A stretch of 64,000 nt of DNA from Spiroplasma poulsonii (GCF_009866525.1 NZ_CM020866.1:1-64000), one strand, 5' to 3'. Counted from the stretch's first letter, positions 1-17,673 are shown. Notes: generated by a model from the sequence alone, not told the origin. Numbers and translations are program-made.

Positions 1-1353
1 ATGAACACAAAAGAATTATGAAGTGAGGTTAAAGACATCCTATCCCGTGATGAATCAGTTTCACCTGAAATTTACAATTATTACATTAGTGATACTAATT
101 TATATACTGTATCTGACAATAATTGCTTAATTACAACAAAATCAGAAATTGCAATTGGGGTTTTTGAAGCAGGCTTAAATGATAAAATTAAAAATATTTT
201 AAAAAAACTAACGGGGATCGAATATAACATTTCTTTTGAATTAGAAAAAAATATTAATAAACAAGCATCTGTCATTAACAATATTGATACTTTAAAAGAA
301 AACAATAATAGTAACTATTATGAAAATTATACTTTTGAAAACTTTGTTCGTGGTGATTCTAATCGTGAAGCAATGCAAGCAGCATTGGCTGTTGCTTTAG
401 ATTTGGGAAAAAAATGAAATCCACTGTTTATTTATGGTGATTCTGGCTTAGGAAAAACCCATTTACTACATGCCATTGAAAATAAAGTAAATGAAATTTA
501 TAAAACAAATACCCGTGTTAAATATTTAAAAGCTAATGAGTTTGGAAAAATTGCAATGGATATCTTAAATCAGGGTCATGAAATCATTGAAGCTTTTAAA
601 ACATCATATGATATTTATGATTGTTTACTAATTGATGACATTCAATTATTAGCGAAACGAAATAAAACAAATGAATTATTTTTTCATATTTTTAATTCAT
701 ATATTGAAAAAAACAAACAAATTGTTATTACTTCCGATAAATATCCTGATGATCTTGGTGGATTTGAAGCTAGAATTATTTCACGTTTTTCATATGGTTT
801 AAGTATTGGTTTAGATTCACCCGATTTTGAAACTGCTCTTAAAATATTAGAACAAAAATTAAAATACCAAAATAACTTGGCATTATTTTCTGAAGAATCA
901 CTAGAATTTATTGCCTTAAATTTTAATAGTGATGTTCGAAAGTTAGAAGGGGCGGTTAAGCGTTTATTATTTTTAGCAGTTATGAATAAAAAACCAGATG
1001 AAATTATTACATTAGTTGACGTTGAAAAAGCCTTTAAAAATGTTCCTTTACAAAATAATGAGAAAATTACCCCTAAAAAAATTAAACAAATTGTTGCTGA
1101 TAATTATAATATTACTGTTAAAGCAATGATGAGTAAATCACGAGTTAGTAATGTAATGCAAGCTCGCCAATTAGCAATGTATTTTTGTCGAACATTATTA
1201 GATGATCCTTTTACAAGAATCGGAACTGAGTTTGGTGGAAAAGACCATACGACAGTAATGAATAGTGTTAAAAAAGTTGAATCACAAATTGCAACAAACA
1301 AAGAATTTAAACATTTAATAAATACAATTCGTAAGAAAATTGAAGGAAAATAA
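1..1353 (+). CDS. dnaA: Chromosomal replication initiator DnaA
   Basis: DnaA binds DnaA boxes at oriC, melts the origin and helps load the replicative helicase. The reading frame is open from the ATG at base 1 for 450 residues when TGA is read as Trp (for example codons 7 and 139). Visible parts are a short N-terminal domain I/II, the AAA+ Walker A GDSGLGKT at residues 146-153, Walker B with the acidic pair D212-D213 in LLIDDIQLL, and the C-terminal DnaA-box-binding signature GGKDHTTV at residues 412-419. Length is normal for mollicute DnaA. It is followed by a 159-bp gap with DnaA-box-like sequences and then dnaN, the usual bacterial order. The upstream promoter lies outside the window. Identification is secure. 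Confidence 0.98.
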
Positions 1354-1512
1354 CACAATGTTTTCCACCGTTTTTTTCTAAGAAAAATATATATTATTCA
1401 AAATTTCATAAAGTTTTCCACATTTTCTACATTATAATAATAATAAATAAAAAACAATTTTAACAATAGTATATAATTTATATATGTTAAATGTTTAGTA
1501 AGGAGTAACAAA
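1354..1512. other. dnaA-dnaN intergenic region, probable part of oriC
   Basis: This 159-bp AT-rich gap holds two TTTTCCAC-type motifs: TTTTCCACC at 1361-1369 and TTTTCCACA at 1414-1422. The second differs at one position from the DnaA box TTATCCACA. Poly-A/T tracts between them could serve as an unwinding region. In Spiroplasma citri the origin flanks dnaA, which is known for the genus. That this gap is the functional half is inference, because the upstream side is not in the window. A TATAAT at 1472-1477 probably belongs to the dnaN promoter. Confidence 0.55.
1472..1477 (+). promoter_or_regulatory. Probable -10 element of the dnaN promoter
   Basis: A perfect TATAAT lies 35 bp before the dnaN start codon. 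No convincing -35 box is visible at 16-18 bp upstream. The AGGAG ribosome-binding site lies between this box and the ATG. Confidence 0.45.
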
Positions 1513-2634
1513 ATGATTGTAAGCATTAAAAGAGATAAAATATTAGATGAATTATTAAAAGTAAGCCGAATAATTTCTCAAAAAACATTGATTCCATCAT
1601 TATTAGGAATTTTAATTGAAGTTAAAAAAGATAAAATAACTTTTACGACTTCTGATGGTGATACATCGATAAAATCAGAAATATTGGTAGGAAATGATTT
1701 AGTTATTAAATCAATTGGAAATGTTTTAATAAAAAATAAATTTATTATTGAAGTTATTCGTAAAATTGAAGACGAATTTATTACCTTAGAAGCAGTAGAA
1801 GGTAGTTTAATTAAAATTAAAGCAGATAACTTTGATTCAATTTTAAATACTTTAAATGCAATTGATTATCCACATTTATCATTTGAGACGGAAGGAAAAG
1901 AGGTAATTTTTACTAGTGCGTTATTAAAAGAAATTATTTCACAAACAAGTTTTGCAATTGGAGAAAAAGAAAAAAAAATTGTTTTTAATGGTTTAAATAT
2001 TAAAACTGATCAAAATAATAAGCAATTAGTGATTACAGCAACTGATTCATTCCGATTGTCATATAAAAAAATTAGTTATAGTAATAGTTATGATTTTGAT
2101 GTTATTATTCCAGGAAAGTTTATTAATGAAATTGGACGATTAATTTCAGAAAATGACCAAGAAATTAGAATGAAAATTACAGATAAATCAGTTAGTGTTA
2201 TTATTAATAATACAGTTGTCCAAACAAAAATTATTGAAGGAAAATATCCTGACACAAGTAAAGTTATTCCAGAAGATTTTAATACTTCATTAACAATTAA
2301 TAATCGTGAATTAATCAAAATTATTGAACGAGCTAGTGTTTTATCAAATGAAGCAATGACAACAATTGTAACATTAAAAATTAAAGAACAAAAAGTTTTA
2401 GTCACTTCATTTACTCAAGAAATTGGAAATACCGAAGAGGAAATTAAAGAATTTAAAGTTGAAGGTTCAGATCAAACAATTGCTTTTAATTCAAAATATA
2501 TTTTAGATGCTTTAAAAGCATTTAGAACAAAAAAAATTACTATTAAAATGATTGATGAAACAAAACCATTAATTATTACAGCAAATGAAGATGATTCATT
2601 ACAACAATTAGTTTTACCAATTCGATTATATTAA
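1513..2634 (+). CDS. dnaN: DNA polymerase III beta subunit (sliding clamp)
   Basis: DnaN forms the ring-shaped dimer that tethers the replicative polymerase to DNA. The 373-residue product has the usual length and three-domain clamp layout: domain 1 about residues 1-120, domain 2 about 125-245, domain 3 about 250-373. It ends in a typical clamp C-terminus (LPIRLY). The start is supported by AAGGAG eight bases before the ATG. It follows dnaA directly and is closed by a strong terminator before gyrB, so it can be expressed apart from the gyrase genes. Confidence 0.97.
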   Translation: MIVSIKRDKILDELLKVSRIISQKTLIPSLLGILIEVKKDKITFTTSDGDTSIKSEILVGNDLVIKSIGNVLIKNKFIIEVIRKIEDEFITLEAVEGSLIKIKADNFDSILNTLNAIDYPHLSFETEGKEVIFTSALLKEIISQTSFAIGEKEKKIVFNGLNIKTDQNNKQLVITATDSFRLSYKKISYSNSYDFDVIIPGKFINEIGRLISENDQEIRMKITDKSVSVIINNTVVQTKIIEGKYPDTSKVIPEDFNTSLTINNRELIKIIERASVLSNEAMTTIVTLKIKEQKVLVTSFTQEIGNTEEEIKEFKVEGSDQTIAFNSKYILDALKAFRTKKITIKMIDETKPLIITANEDDSLQQLVLPIRLY

Positions 2635-2676
2635 AAATTAGAAAAAAGCAATTTAAATGATAGGAAATAAGATTAA

Positions 2677-2727
2677 TAAAAGGTTAAGTTATATTAAAAA
2701 TAAAAACTTAACCTTTTATTTTTTTTT
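2677..2727 (+). terminator. Rho-independent terminator after dnaN
   Basis: A 13-bp perfect stem (AAAAGGTTAAGTT paired with AACTTAACCTTTT, about 2678-2690 and 2705-2717) is followed by a T-rich tract. It separates dnaN from gyrB. Confidence 0.85.
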
Positions 2728-7263
<4,536 letters not shown>

Positions 7264-7276
7264 GGAGAATACAAAA

Positions 7277-8575
<1,299 letters not shown>

Positions 8576-8598
8576 GGTAAAAATCCAAACAATATAAA

Positions 8599-8614
8599 TT
8601 TTTCACGTGAAACA
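8599..8614. promoter_or_regulatory. parS-like chromosome-partition site 2
   Basis: TTTTTCACGTGAAACA matches the parS consensus at all fixed positions except position 2 (T for G). It lies 48 bp after site 1, in the gap between serS and the SRP RNA. Tandem parS sites near the origin are common in bacteria. Confidence 0.65.
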
Positions 8615-8658
8615 TTTGACTATTTTAATAAAAGCATAGTCAAACAAAAATTATATGT

Positions 8659-8664
8659 TATAAT
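8659..8664 (+). promoter_or_regulatory. -10 box of the SRP RNA promoter
   Basis: A perfect TATAAT is placed six bases before the start of the SRP RNA stem at 8671. No clear -35 hexamer is seen at standard spacing. Confidence 0.6.
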
Positions 8665-8670
8665 TACTTA

Positions 8671-8756
8671 TGTCATTACAATAGTTACATTTGAAACTGG
8701 TCAGGACCGGAAGGTAGCAGCCATAAGACTAAGGACTATGTGTAATGACATTTTTT
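8671..8756 (+). ncRNA. ffs: Signal recognition particle RNA (4.5S/scRNA, short bacterial type)
   Basis: This RNA pairs with Ffh to target nascent membrane proteins. The conserved SRP helix 8 core is plain to see: GGTCAGG, then CCGGAAGGTAGCAGCC. The ends TGTCATTACA (8671-8680) and TGTAATGACA (8741-8750) form the closing stem and are followed by six T residues, which gives a self-terminating RNA of about 80-86 nt. A TATAAT box sits just upstream. The position beside tadA and dnaX is the usual one in Firmicutes and mollicutes. Confidence 0.95.
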
Positions 8757-8773
8757 ATGATAAGGGTGAGTTT

Positions 8774-9217
8774 ATGAAAGAAAGCGAACTAATTTTTAAT
8801 AAATTATATAAATTATCACAACGAGCATATAAGAAAAAACATGTTCCAATTTCTGCATTAGTTGTTGATCAAAAAGGTAAAATCATTGCGATTGGTTATA
8901 ACAAAACAACAAAAAACTCAGTTACAACACATGCTGAGATTTATGCTTTAAATAATGCATGTCGCAAAAAAAGAACAAATAAAATTAGTGATTGTTTAAT
9001 TTGAGTTACTGTTGAACCATGTATGATGTGTTTAGGAGCAATAATTAATTCAGGAATTAAAGTTATTAATTACTATTTATCAAATGAAAAATTTGGTTTT
9101 GTAAAATCAAATCATACTTTTGATTTATCAAAAATGAAAGTTCACCATGTTCGAAAAAATGCAGAAAATATAGTGTTTAAAGATTTAATGAAAAAATTCT
9201 TTGAACAATTAAGATAG
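8774..9217 (+). CDS. tadA: tRNA-specific adenosine deaminase TadA
   Basis: TadA deaminates A34 to inosine in tRNA-Arg(ACG). The 147-residue product has the zinc deaminase motifs: HAE (about residue 56, zinc ligand and proton-shuttle Glu) and PCMMC (about residue 82, the two Cys ligands). The ATG at 8774 has AAGGGTGAG at good spacing. The gene starts just after the SRP RNA terminator and precedes dnaX, a conserved arrangement. TGA is read as Trp before VTVEPC. Confidence 0.93.
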
Positions 9218-9277
9218 AATATTTCAAATTAAAGGAGTAAAATAAAATTATAAATTATAAGTTATGGGGGTAAAAAA

Positions 9278-11353
9278 ATGGATTATATTTCATTATATCG
9301 TAAATATCGACCAAATATTTTTGACAAAATTGTTGGTCAAGTTGAAATTAGAAAAGCTTTGAAAAATGCAATTAATAATAATAATTTTTCACATGCATAT
9401 TTATTTTCTGGTCCACGTGGTACAGGAAAAACTTCAATTGCAAAAATATTTGCAAAAGCAATCAATTGTACTAATTTAAATGATGGTAGTCCTTGTAATA
9501 CTTGTCCAAGTTGTAATGAAATTAATCGTGGTGGAGCAGTCGATGTTTTTGAAATTGATGCTGCTTCAAATAATGGTGTTGATGAAATCAGAGAAATCAG
9601 AAATAATGTTCAGTTGTTACCAACAATGGCAAAATATAAGGTTTACATTATTGATGAAATTCATATGTTAACTAATTCAGCTTTTAATGCGTTATTAAAA
9701 ACATTAGAAGAACCGCCTCAACATGTTGTCTTTATTTTAGCAACAACAGAGAGTCACAAAATTCCAGCAACAATTATTTCACGTTGTCAACAATATAATT
9801 TTCGAAAAATACCTAAAGTTGAGTTAGAAAATAATATAATTGAAATTTTACAAAAAGAAGAAATTAAATATGATTTAGTTGCAATTAAAGAAATTGCAAT
9901 TTTAGCGGATGGAAGTGCTCGTGATTCGTTAAGTATTTTAGAACAAGTAATTATGTTTTCTGATCGTAATATTACGTTAGAGAATGTTAATATTATTTTT
10001 GCAACAGTTTCAAAAAATATTAAATTAAAATTATTAAAAGATATTTTAGAATTCAAAACAGAAGCGGTCTTACTAACTAGTAAAAAAATTTATGAGGCTG
10101 GTTCTGATTTTGAAATTTTAACATTAAATTTATTAGACATTTTAAAAGAAGTGTTTGAATATAAACAAACTGGGAATCTTGTTTTTTTAAATTTATTATC
10201 TGAAAACCAAGCAAAAATATTTGCAGCAAAATTAACTGTAGAAGAATTATTAACATTACTTGATTTATTTACTGAAGCGTCGACAAAGATGCGTAGCAGT
10301 AGAACACAAGAAATGTATTTTGAATTAATCTTATTAAAAGCGTTATCAATGTTTGAAAGAAATGTTAAAAGTTTAGATGACCTGGAATTAAGTGATCTTA
10401 CAATTGTTACTAAAACAGAAAAAAACAAAGATAACAAAGTAGATAATTCGGATATAATTACCAAAAATATAGAAATAATGGAAAATAATTCTGTTTATAA
10501 TGAAGAAAATATTGAAGCAGTTTCAAATTTGCAACAAGTTGAAGAAAAAAATGCTGAACATCTTGAACTGGGTACTGAAAAAAAAATACCAAATTCAGAA
10601 CCATTATTCCGTAATTTTTCATTATTTGATGATGAAGAATCAAATAATGTTTCTTTGTCACAACCATTGACAACAACATCAGAAAAAGTAACTGATGACG
10701 TTGTGTCCGAATTTGATGTTAGTAAAGGTTCTCAGCAGGAGAGCAGTTTTCCGACAGAATTAGAACAAACTCCACACGGGAAAGAGTTAGAAGGTATAAC
10801 TGATCTGCAAAAGTATCGTGATGATATGAAGAATAAAATTAATATTTATGAACTTAGTAATATTAATTATTCAATTAATCAAATTTTTAATATTTTAATT
10901 AAGGCTAATAAAGAAGACCGCGAAAAGTTTGAGAGTAAGTTTATGGAATTAATTAACGAAAAAGGAAAAGTTGTTCAATTAGATAAGCTAATTAGTTTTT
11001 ATGATGTTAAATATGCTGCCGCATCAGAACAAGGTTTAATTATTGTAACAAATACTAAACCAGAAGCAAATTGAATTAGTTTTGAAATGTGCGATTGAGA
11101 ATTTCGCAATAAAATTTTCCATGCATTTGATTTTGATTTTATTATCATTGCTTTAAGCGAAAGTGAATGAAATAATGTTCGTGATGATTATGCCAAAATT
11201 CGACAAGCAAATAAGTTACCAGAAGTAATGTTAACGGATGTGGAAGAATTTTATCAAAATTTATTAGTTAAACAAATTGATAATTATGATGATCATAAAG
11301 AACTTCTTGAGACGGGAAAACAAATTTTTGATAATATTAAGATAATTGATTAA
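9278..11353 (+). CDS. dnaX: DNA polymerase III gamma/tau subunit
   Basis: DnaX is the clamp-loader ATPase. The 691-residue product starts with YRKYRP, carries the Walker A GPRGTGKTS at residues 45-53, a four-cysteine zinc module (pattern C-x8-C-x2-C-x2-C near residues 63-80), and the IDEIHML Walker B. An acidic linker (about residues 390-510) leads to a tau-like C-terminal region. Two TGA-Trp codons near 11070-11100 would truncate the protein under the standard code. No frameshift is needed for full length. The TATGGGGG before the ATG serves as ribosome-binding site. recR follows after 18 bp. Confidence 0.95.
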
Positions 11354-11371
11354 TTTATAGGAGACTTAATT

Positions 11372-11953
11372 ATGACTTATGAAGAATTGGTTATGGAATT
11401 AAATACTACTTTAGGTGTTGGCAAAAAAGTGGCAGAAAGAATTTTTAATAAGTTAATTATTAAGCCGGAATTATTTGACTCATTAGAGAATGTTTTTAAG
11501 GAAATAAAAGATAATTTTCATCAATGCCCAATATGCTCAACATTAATGCAAAATAATGTTTGTTTATTTTGCCAAAATGATTTACGGGATCAAACAAAAC
11601 TTTGCGTGGTTAGCAATTTTTTTGATGTAATAAAAATTGAAGCAACAAAAGTTTTTAATGGTGTTTATCATGTTTTGAATGGCGAAATTAATGTTAAAAA
11701 TGGTATTACACCGGATAAATTAACTTTTCCTGTCTTAGAATCTCGAATGAATGATAAAATTATAAAAGAGGTTATTATTGCTGTTGGTGCTACTTTTGAA
11801 GGTGAAGTAACAGCACAATACTTAAAAACAGTCTTACAACCTTTTAATGTGAAAATATCACGTTTAGCACGAGGAATTCCAATTGGCGGATCATTAGATT
11901 ATGTTGATGAAGTAACTTTAAAACAAGCGTTAGAAGGTAGAAAAGATATTTAA
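11372..11953 (+). CDS. recR: Recombination protein RecR
   Basis: RecR works with RecO in RecF-pathway loading of RecA at gaps. The 193-residue product has the N-terminal helix-hairpin-helix (LGVGKKVAERI), a C4 zinc finger (CPIC and CLFC around residues 52-69), and the TOPRIM domain with the C-terminal GIPIGGSLDYVDEVTL signature. GGAGAC precedes the ATG. It belongs to the dnaX-recR-tmk-holB run conserved in Firmicutes. Confidence 0.95.
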   Translation: MTYEELVMELNTTLGVGKKVAERIFNKLIIKPELFDSLENVFKEIKDNFHQCPICSTLMQNNVCLFCQNDLRDQTKLCVVSNFFDVIKIEATKVFNGVYHVLNGEINVKNGITPDKLTFPVLESRMNDKIIKEVIIAVGATFEGEVTAQYLKTVLQPFNVKISRLARGIPIGGSLDYVDEVTLKQALEGRKDI

Positions 11954-11974
11954 GAACGGGGAGAGTGGGTAATA

Positions 11975-12619
11975 ATGCTATTTATAACATTAGAAGGAAT
12001 TGATGGTTCTGGAAAGACAACAATTTCAAAATTACTAAAAGAAAGACTACGTTCAAAAGGGTACCAAGTTGTTTTAACAAGAGAACCAGGGGGCAATGAA
12101 ATTGCTGAACAAATTAGAGATGTTATATTAAGTAAGCATAATTTAGGAATGGATCCGTGAACGGAAGCTTTATTGTATATTGCTGCACGAAAACAACACG
12201 TTATGGAAGATATTTTACCAGCGTTAAAAGAAGGGGCGATTGTTATTTGCGATCGTTTTATGGATTCAACGTCAGCTTATCAGGGTTATGCTCGTGGTTT
12301 AGGAATTCGGACATTAGATGAAGTTCAATCAATTGTCTTAGGAACAACAAAACCAGACTTAACTTTATTTTTTGATATTGAACCAGCAATGGCAAATGAA
12401 AGAATGAAAATTAGAAATGAAAATGAAATGAATCGTTTAGACTTGGAGCAAGAATCATTTTATGAAAAAGTATATGAAGGGTATCAGGTATTAATTAGTG
12501 AACATTCTGAACGAATTAAAGTAGTTGATGCTCGCAAGTCAGTTAATGATGTTTTAGAACAAGTTTATTATTATGTTGATGAAATAATTCAAAAAATAAA
12601 GGATAAGGAAAATGAATAA
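11975..12619 (+). CDS. tmk: Thymidylate kinase
   Basis: Tmk phosphorylates dTMP to dTDP. The 214-residue product has the P-loop [10 protein letters not shown] at residues 7-16, the TREPGG substrate loop (about residue 36) and the [12 protein letters not shown] segment (about residue 92). The GGGGAG before the ATG supports the start. The last eight bases overlap the start of holB, so the pair is translationally coupled. One in-frame TGA (Trp, WTEALLY) interrupts the frame under the standard code. Confidence 0.96.
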
Positions 12620-13448
12620 TTTATTTTCACAAAATGATGTAGAAAAAATTGCATTGTTTAAAAATTTAATTTTAAAAAATAATTTATCAAATCAACTTTT
12701 AATTTCTTGCAATAATAAAATCAAGTTAGAAACTTTTGCAACTGAAATTATTAAGTTTTTACTATGTCAGGAAAAAAAAGATTCTGATTGTCAATGTGAA
12801 ACTTGTCAACGCATTAATAATAAAACTTATTATGATTTAAAAATTGGGGGAGATTTTGAAACAACAATTAAAAAAGAAACAATTCAAGAAATTATTCAAA
12901 CTTTTAGTTATTCAGCATTAGAACAAACGGGAATTAAAGTATATGTTATTAATGGAGCAGATTTATTAACATTAGAAGCCGCTAATTCTTTATTGAAGTT
13001 TTTAGAAGAACCTAATAAAAATACATATGCTTTTTTATTAACAAGAAATAAAACAAAAGTCATTGATACAATCAAGTCACGTTGTTTAAATGTTATTTTA
13101 GAAAATACAACTAATGAATTAAATATTGATGAATTTAAAACAAAGTTTATTCAAACTTTTTTTAGAAATTTTGCAAGTACACCAGAAAATAATTTTATTC
13201 ATATTCGAAAATTAAATGGTTATGATCATTTAGAGTCTCATCAACTTTTCTTAGAAATTGCTAATGTTTTGAAACGAAAAGAATGAAGTAAATATGAAAT
13301 TACAAATCAGACTTTGATTAAAAAACTAAATGATAAAAATACCAAACTAATTGAAATTTCTTATACAATTGCTAATTTATTATTAGAGAATTTAAATAAG
13401 GAATTAGTTTTAGAAAAAGGAATGATTGATTTATATAACGAGGTGTAA
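12612..13448 (+). CDS. holB: DNA polymerase III delta' subunit
   Basis: The delta' subunit is the inert AAA+ stator of the clamp loader. The 278-residue product has a degenerate P-loop, a Cys cluster (CQCETC, about residue 57) as in other HolB/DnaX N-domains, the sequence LTLEAANSLLKFLEEP typical of the family, and SRC near residue 157. Overlap with tmk by eight bases and with the downstream gene's ribosome-binding site shows tight operon packing. HolB identity is well supported by order and motifs, although the sequence is diverged. Confidence 0.9.
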
Positions 13449-13449
13449 A

Positions 13450-14172
13450 GTGAAGGTTTTAAATGATTTATTAGATTATGAGGGAATTAAAATTAATCAA
13501 CGAACAGATATGTTTATTTTTTCCTTAGATACTGTTTTGTTGGCACGATTTGCAACCTTGAATGCTAAAACAAAAAACATTCTTGATATTGGAACCAATA
13601 ATGCTGCGATTCCATTAATTTTATCAACATTAACTTCCGCAGCGATTACTGGGATTGAGTTACAACAAGAAGCGGTGCAGTTAGCAGAAGAAAATGTGCT
13701 ATTAAATCAAAAAACCGCACAAATTAAAATTGTTCATGATGATATTAACGAGTATGTTAAGACAAATACTAATTTTAAATATGATTTGATTTTATGTAAC
13801 CCACCATTTTTTAAAATTGGTGAATCAAAATTAAACGAAAAAAACAAATTGTTAGTTCCTGCTCGCCATGAAACAACTTTGACATTAGAAGATATTATTT
13901 TTGCAGCAAAAAAATTAATTGCTAATCGTGGTTATTTTGCAATAATTCATCGTACGACAAGATTATTTGAAATTACTGCATTATTAATTAAATATGGTTT
14001 TAATATTAAACGGTTGCAATTTATTCATCCCTTTCAAGAAAGCGAAGCCAACAATGTTTTAATTGAAGCCCGTTTTCAAGGCGGTGAGGGTCTTATTATT
14101 GAAAAACCAATTGTGGTTCATAATAATGATTATCAATATAGTGATACAGTTTTAAAATTATTTCGAAAATAG
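13450..14172 (+). CDS. trmN6: tRNA1(Val) A37 N6-methyltransferase, TrmN6/YabB family
   Basis: This class I SAM methyltransferase family modifies A37 of tRNA-Val. The 240-residue product has the SAM-binding motif ILDIGTNNAAIPL (about residue 40) and the catalytic NPPF motif (about residue 118) that marks N6-adenine transfer. The GTG at 13450 is preferred because the GAGGTG at the end of holB is its ribosome-binding site. It sits directly after holB, as yabB does in Bacillus. The exact substrate is taken from the family. Confidence 0.85.
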   Translation: MKVLNDLLDYEGIKINQRTDMFIFSLDTVLLARFATLNAKTKNILDIGTNNAAIPLILSTLTSAAITGIELQQEAVQLAEENVLLNQKTAQIKIVHDDINEYVKTNTNFKYDLILCNPPFFKIGESKLNEKNKLLVPARHETTLTLEDIIFAAKKLIANRGYFAIIHRTTRLFEITALLIKYGFNIKRLQFIHPFQESEANNVLIEARFQGGEGLIIEKPIVVHNNDYQYSDTVLKLFRK

Positions 14173-14181
14173 GTGATTAAA

Positions 14182-15489
14182 ATGGATAACAAACTTTTAA
14201 ATCGTAATGAAAAATATATTATTGGGGTCTCGGGTGGTCCAGATAGTATGTTTTTACTTGATAACATTTATCATAATCCTGAATTAGATATTAATAATTT
14301 TATTGTTTGTTTAGTCAACTATCAAAAACGAGCGGATAGTGATCATGATGAACAAATTGTTCTTGAATATTGCAAAAAACAAAATATTAAAATTTATGTC
14401 AAAAAAGTAACATCAGCAGATTATGACAAGTATCAAACAATTTCTCATAATTTTCAAAATGTTGCGCGTGATATTCGTTATGATTTCTTTTTACAGATTA
14501 GTAAAAAATATCACTGTCATGGTGTTTTAATTGCGCATAATTTAACTGATCATATTGAAACATATATTTTACAAAAACAACGGAACGGAATTGTTGAATA
14601 TTATGGTTTAAACCAAATTAGTTATTATCATTCGCACTTATTGGGATCTGAACTTAAAATAATCCGAATGATGTTAAAGATAACTAGAGAAGAGATTATT
14701 GAATATCTTTTTCATAACCAAATTAACTATGCAATTGATTCAACCAATATTTTAGGAATTTATAACCGTAATATTATTCGAAATGAAATTCAACAAATTA
14801 ATTTACAAGATATGTTATTAGAAATTAACCAAAAAAATAATGAGAATAAAAAATTAAAATTATTGGCAAAAGATTATTTAATTGATAATTTTGGACAAAT
14901 TAATGTTATTAGTTTTAATGCTATCAATAATGTACAGTTACAAAAAATTATTATTTTTAATTATTTTAAAATAAATAAGCTTGTTCAGTTAATTAGTAAT
15001 AAAAAAAGAAAATTTTTAGATGAAATAATTAAAGAACTAAAAAGTACAAAACCCAATATTATTATTAAAGTTAATAATGATTATTCTTTAGTTAAATCAT
15101 ATGATAATGTTGAAATTATTAATAATAATGTTTTGCAGCCAACAACTGTTAAAGTTACAGCAATAACAAATCTTCCAATTAAATGAAAAGAAAAAATAAT
15201 TTTGCAAGGAACAAAAAATAGTTATAATTTTAAAATAGCGGCAAACCAATTTCCATTAACAATTACAAATGATGTTCTTTTTTTACAAAAAGTAATTGTT
15301 ACAAAAACATCTTTGAACCGATGGTTTATTAAAAATAAAATTCCAATTCTAGCTCGGAAAAGTTATTTTATTTTAGATGCTCAAAATCAACTTGTTTTTG
15401 TTAACAATTTGGTTGATTTAAAGATTAATAAATTTATTAATAATACTTGACCGGAAAAACACAATTTATTTTTTTTTATGATAAAATAG
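14182..15489 (+). CDS. tilS: tRNA(Ile)-lysidine synthase
   Basis: TilS puts lysidine on C34 of tRNA-Ile(CAU) so that it reads AUA, which is essential in such an AT-rich genome. The 435-residue product has the PP-loop SGGPDS (about residues 16-21) and a long variable C-terminal region, where a TGA-Trp at 15184 is read through. I chose the ATG at 14182 because GGTG sits before it; a GTG at 14173 is an alternative. The end overlaps the promoter region of ftsH. Confidence 0.9.
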
Positions 15490-15562
15490 TTTAGAATTGG
15501 GTCATTATTTTAAATGACTTAAAAAGATTAGTTTCAAAGTCTTATATAGAGAGGAAATGATT

Positions 15563-17584
15563 ATGAATAAAAAAAGAATGTGATTTTCGATCATAAGTGC
15601 ATTTATTTTTATTGGTTTGATTGTCTTAACAATTCTGTTATGAAAGGGAACAGATGAAACAAAAATTAGTGAAGGTAATATGACTACTATTGGTAATTCG
15701 AAACGGTATAACGATAAAGACATTGATGAAATTACCATTAAGGCGGAAGTTGGTCGTAATAGTGTTGTAATGTCTGGGGTTATTAAGTATGTTGAAAATG
15801 GTGTTTCAAAAACTGTTCGTTATAGTTCAGAATGAAGTCGCGAAGGATTTAACAATTATACTTATAAAGTGGGGCAAGATCAAAACACTTGAGATCAAAA
15901 CTTTGGTCCTAAATTAAAAGGTGGTCTTGTTTCAATTGACCGTGAATTTGTACCAGTATGACAAACGGTATTAATTCAGTTAATTCCATGGGTATTGTTA
16001 ATAGGAGTTGCTGTCTTTATGATTATGCGGTTGTCAAAAATGGGTGGCGGAATGGGCGGCGCAAATCCATTTTCAATGGGGAAAAATAAAGCTCGTCAAA
16101 TTCAATCAACAGTTAAATTTTCAGATGTTGCTGGAATTAACGAAGAAAAAACAGAATTAGTTGAATTGGTTGATTACTTAAAAAATCCACAAAAATATTC
16201 AAGTATGGGTGCTCGCGCTCCCAAAGGAGTATTAATGGAAGGGCCACCGGGGACAGGGAAAACCTTGTTAGCAAAAGCTGTTGCTGGTGAAGCAGGCGTA
16301 CCATTCTTTTCAATCTCAGGGTCTGAATTTGAAGAAATGTTTGTTGGGGTTGGTGCTTCAAGAATTCGTGAGATGTTTATTGCAGCAAAAAAAGCAGCAC
16401 CATGTATTATCTTTATTGATGAAATTGATGCTGTTGGACGAAAAAGAACCGTTTCAATTGGGAGTGGGGCTAATGAACAAACATTAAACCAATTATTAGT
16501 TGAAATGGATGGATTTGGAACTAATACCGGAGTTATTGTGATGGCAGCAACTAACCGTGTTGATGTTTTGGATTCAGCATTATTAAGACCTGGTCGTTTT
16601 GACCGTCAAATTCAAATCTCATTGCCAGATATTAATGAACGTGAAGCAATCTTAAAATTACATGCCCGTAATAAAGCGGTTTCAACTGAAGTTGATTTTA
16701 GACGAATCGCTGAAAGAACACCTGGTTTCTCAGGGGCACAATTAGAAAATGTGTTAAACGAAGCAGCAATTTTATGTGTTCGTAAGAATTTAAAAATTAT
16801 TACAATTAATATTATCGATGAAGCGATTGATCGTGTTGTTGGGGGACCAGCAAAAGAATCACGTAAATATTCAGTTATGGACAAGGACATTGTTTCATAT
16901 CATGAAGCTGGACATGCTTTAATAGGATTAAGATTAGAAGCAGCTAGCAAAGTTCAAAAAGTAACAATTATTCCACGTGGTCAAGCTGGTGGATATACAA
17001 TTATGACACCAAAAGAAGAAACAATGTTCCATAGTAAAGAAAATTTATATGCAACAATTACTGGTTATTTAGGTGGACGTGCGTCAGAAGAAATTATTTT
17101 TGGAAAAACTAAAATAACAACTGGTGCGCATGATGACTTAGAAAAAGCAACAAACATTGCACGTCATATGGTTACTGAATATGGAATGAGTTCGTTAGGA
17201 TTAGTACAATTTGAATCACCAAAAGACGAATATACTGGGGCAACAAAACGTTATTCAGAAGATGTTGCTGCTAAAATTGATACGGAAGTTCGTAAAATTT
17301 TAGATGACTGTTATGTTACAGCCAAAGCGATAATTTCAGAAAATCGTGAGTTATTAGATTTAATTGCTGAAAGCTTAAAAATATTAGAGACAATTACTGC
17401 TGAGCAAATTGAATATATTAATAAATACAATAAAGTACCAGATGAAGTAGTTCATGAAAAAGAACGAGCAGCTAGACATAAAGAAAAAGAAGCAAAAGGT
17501 GAAATTTTAGAAGTTAAACCAAAAGAACGTAAAAAAGACCATCCTGAAGAAGAAAATAATAAGGATTCAGATGATAAAGAGTAG
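15563..17584 (+). CDS. ftsH: ATP-dependent zinc metalloprotease FtsH
   Basis: FtsH is the membrane-anchored AAA+ protease for membrane and misfolded proteins. The 673-residue product has an N-terminal transmembrane helix (about residues 7-27), an external domain, a second helix (about 138-158), Walker A GPPGTGKT from residue 227, the SRH region ending in RPGRFDRQI, and the zinc site HEAGH from residue 447. The C-terminal tail is highly charged. GAGG precedes the ATG at 15563. It is closed by a terminator whose stem overlaps the stop codon. Confidence 0.97.
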
Positions 17585-17612
17585 GAATAATCAAACCCTA
17601 CTCTTTATTTTA
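17576..17612 (+). terminator. Terminator after ftsH
   Basis: The stem AAAGAGTAGG (17576-17585) pairs with CCTACTCTTT (17597-17606), followed by ATTTTACTTTT. The 5' arm includes the ftsH stop codon. Confidence 0.8.
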
Positions 17613-17631
17613 CTTTTAAAAATAGTTGTAC

Positions 17632-17637
17632 TATAAT
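17632..17637 (+). promoter_or_regulatory. Probable -10 box for hslO
   Basis: A TATAAT lies 37 bp before the hslO start and just after the ftsH terminator, so hslO appears to have its own promoter. The -35 box is not clear. Confidence 0.5.
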
Positions 17638-17673
17638 TGCAGAGTGAACAGAATTATGAAGGAGTTTGATAAA

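Noticed and set aside
9278-11353. Programmed frameshift in dnaX as in E. coli
   Set aside because: The full tau-like frame is continuous and I found no slippery heptamer followed by an early stop.
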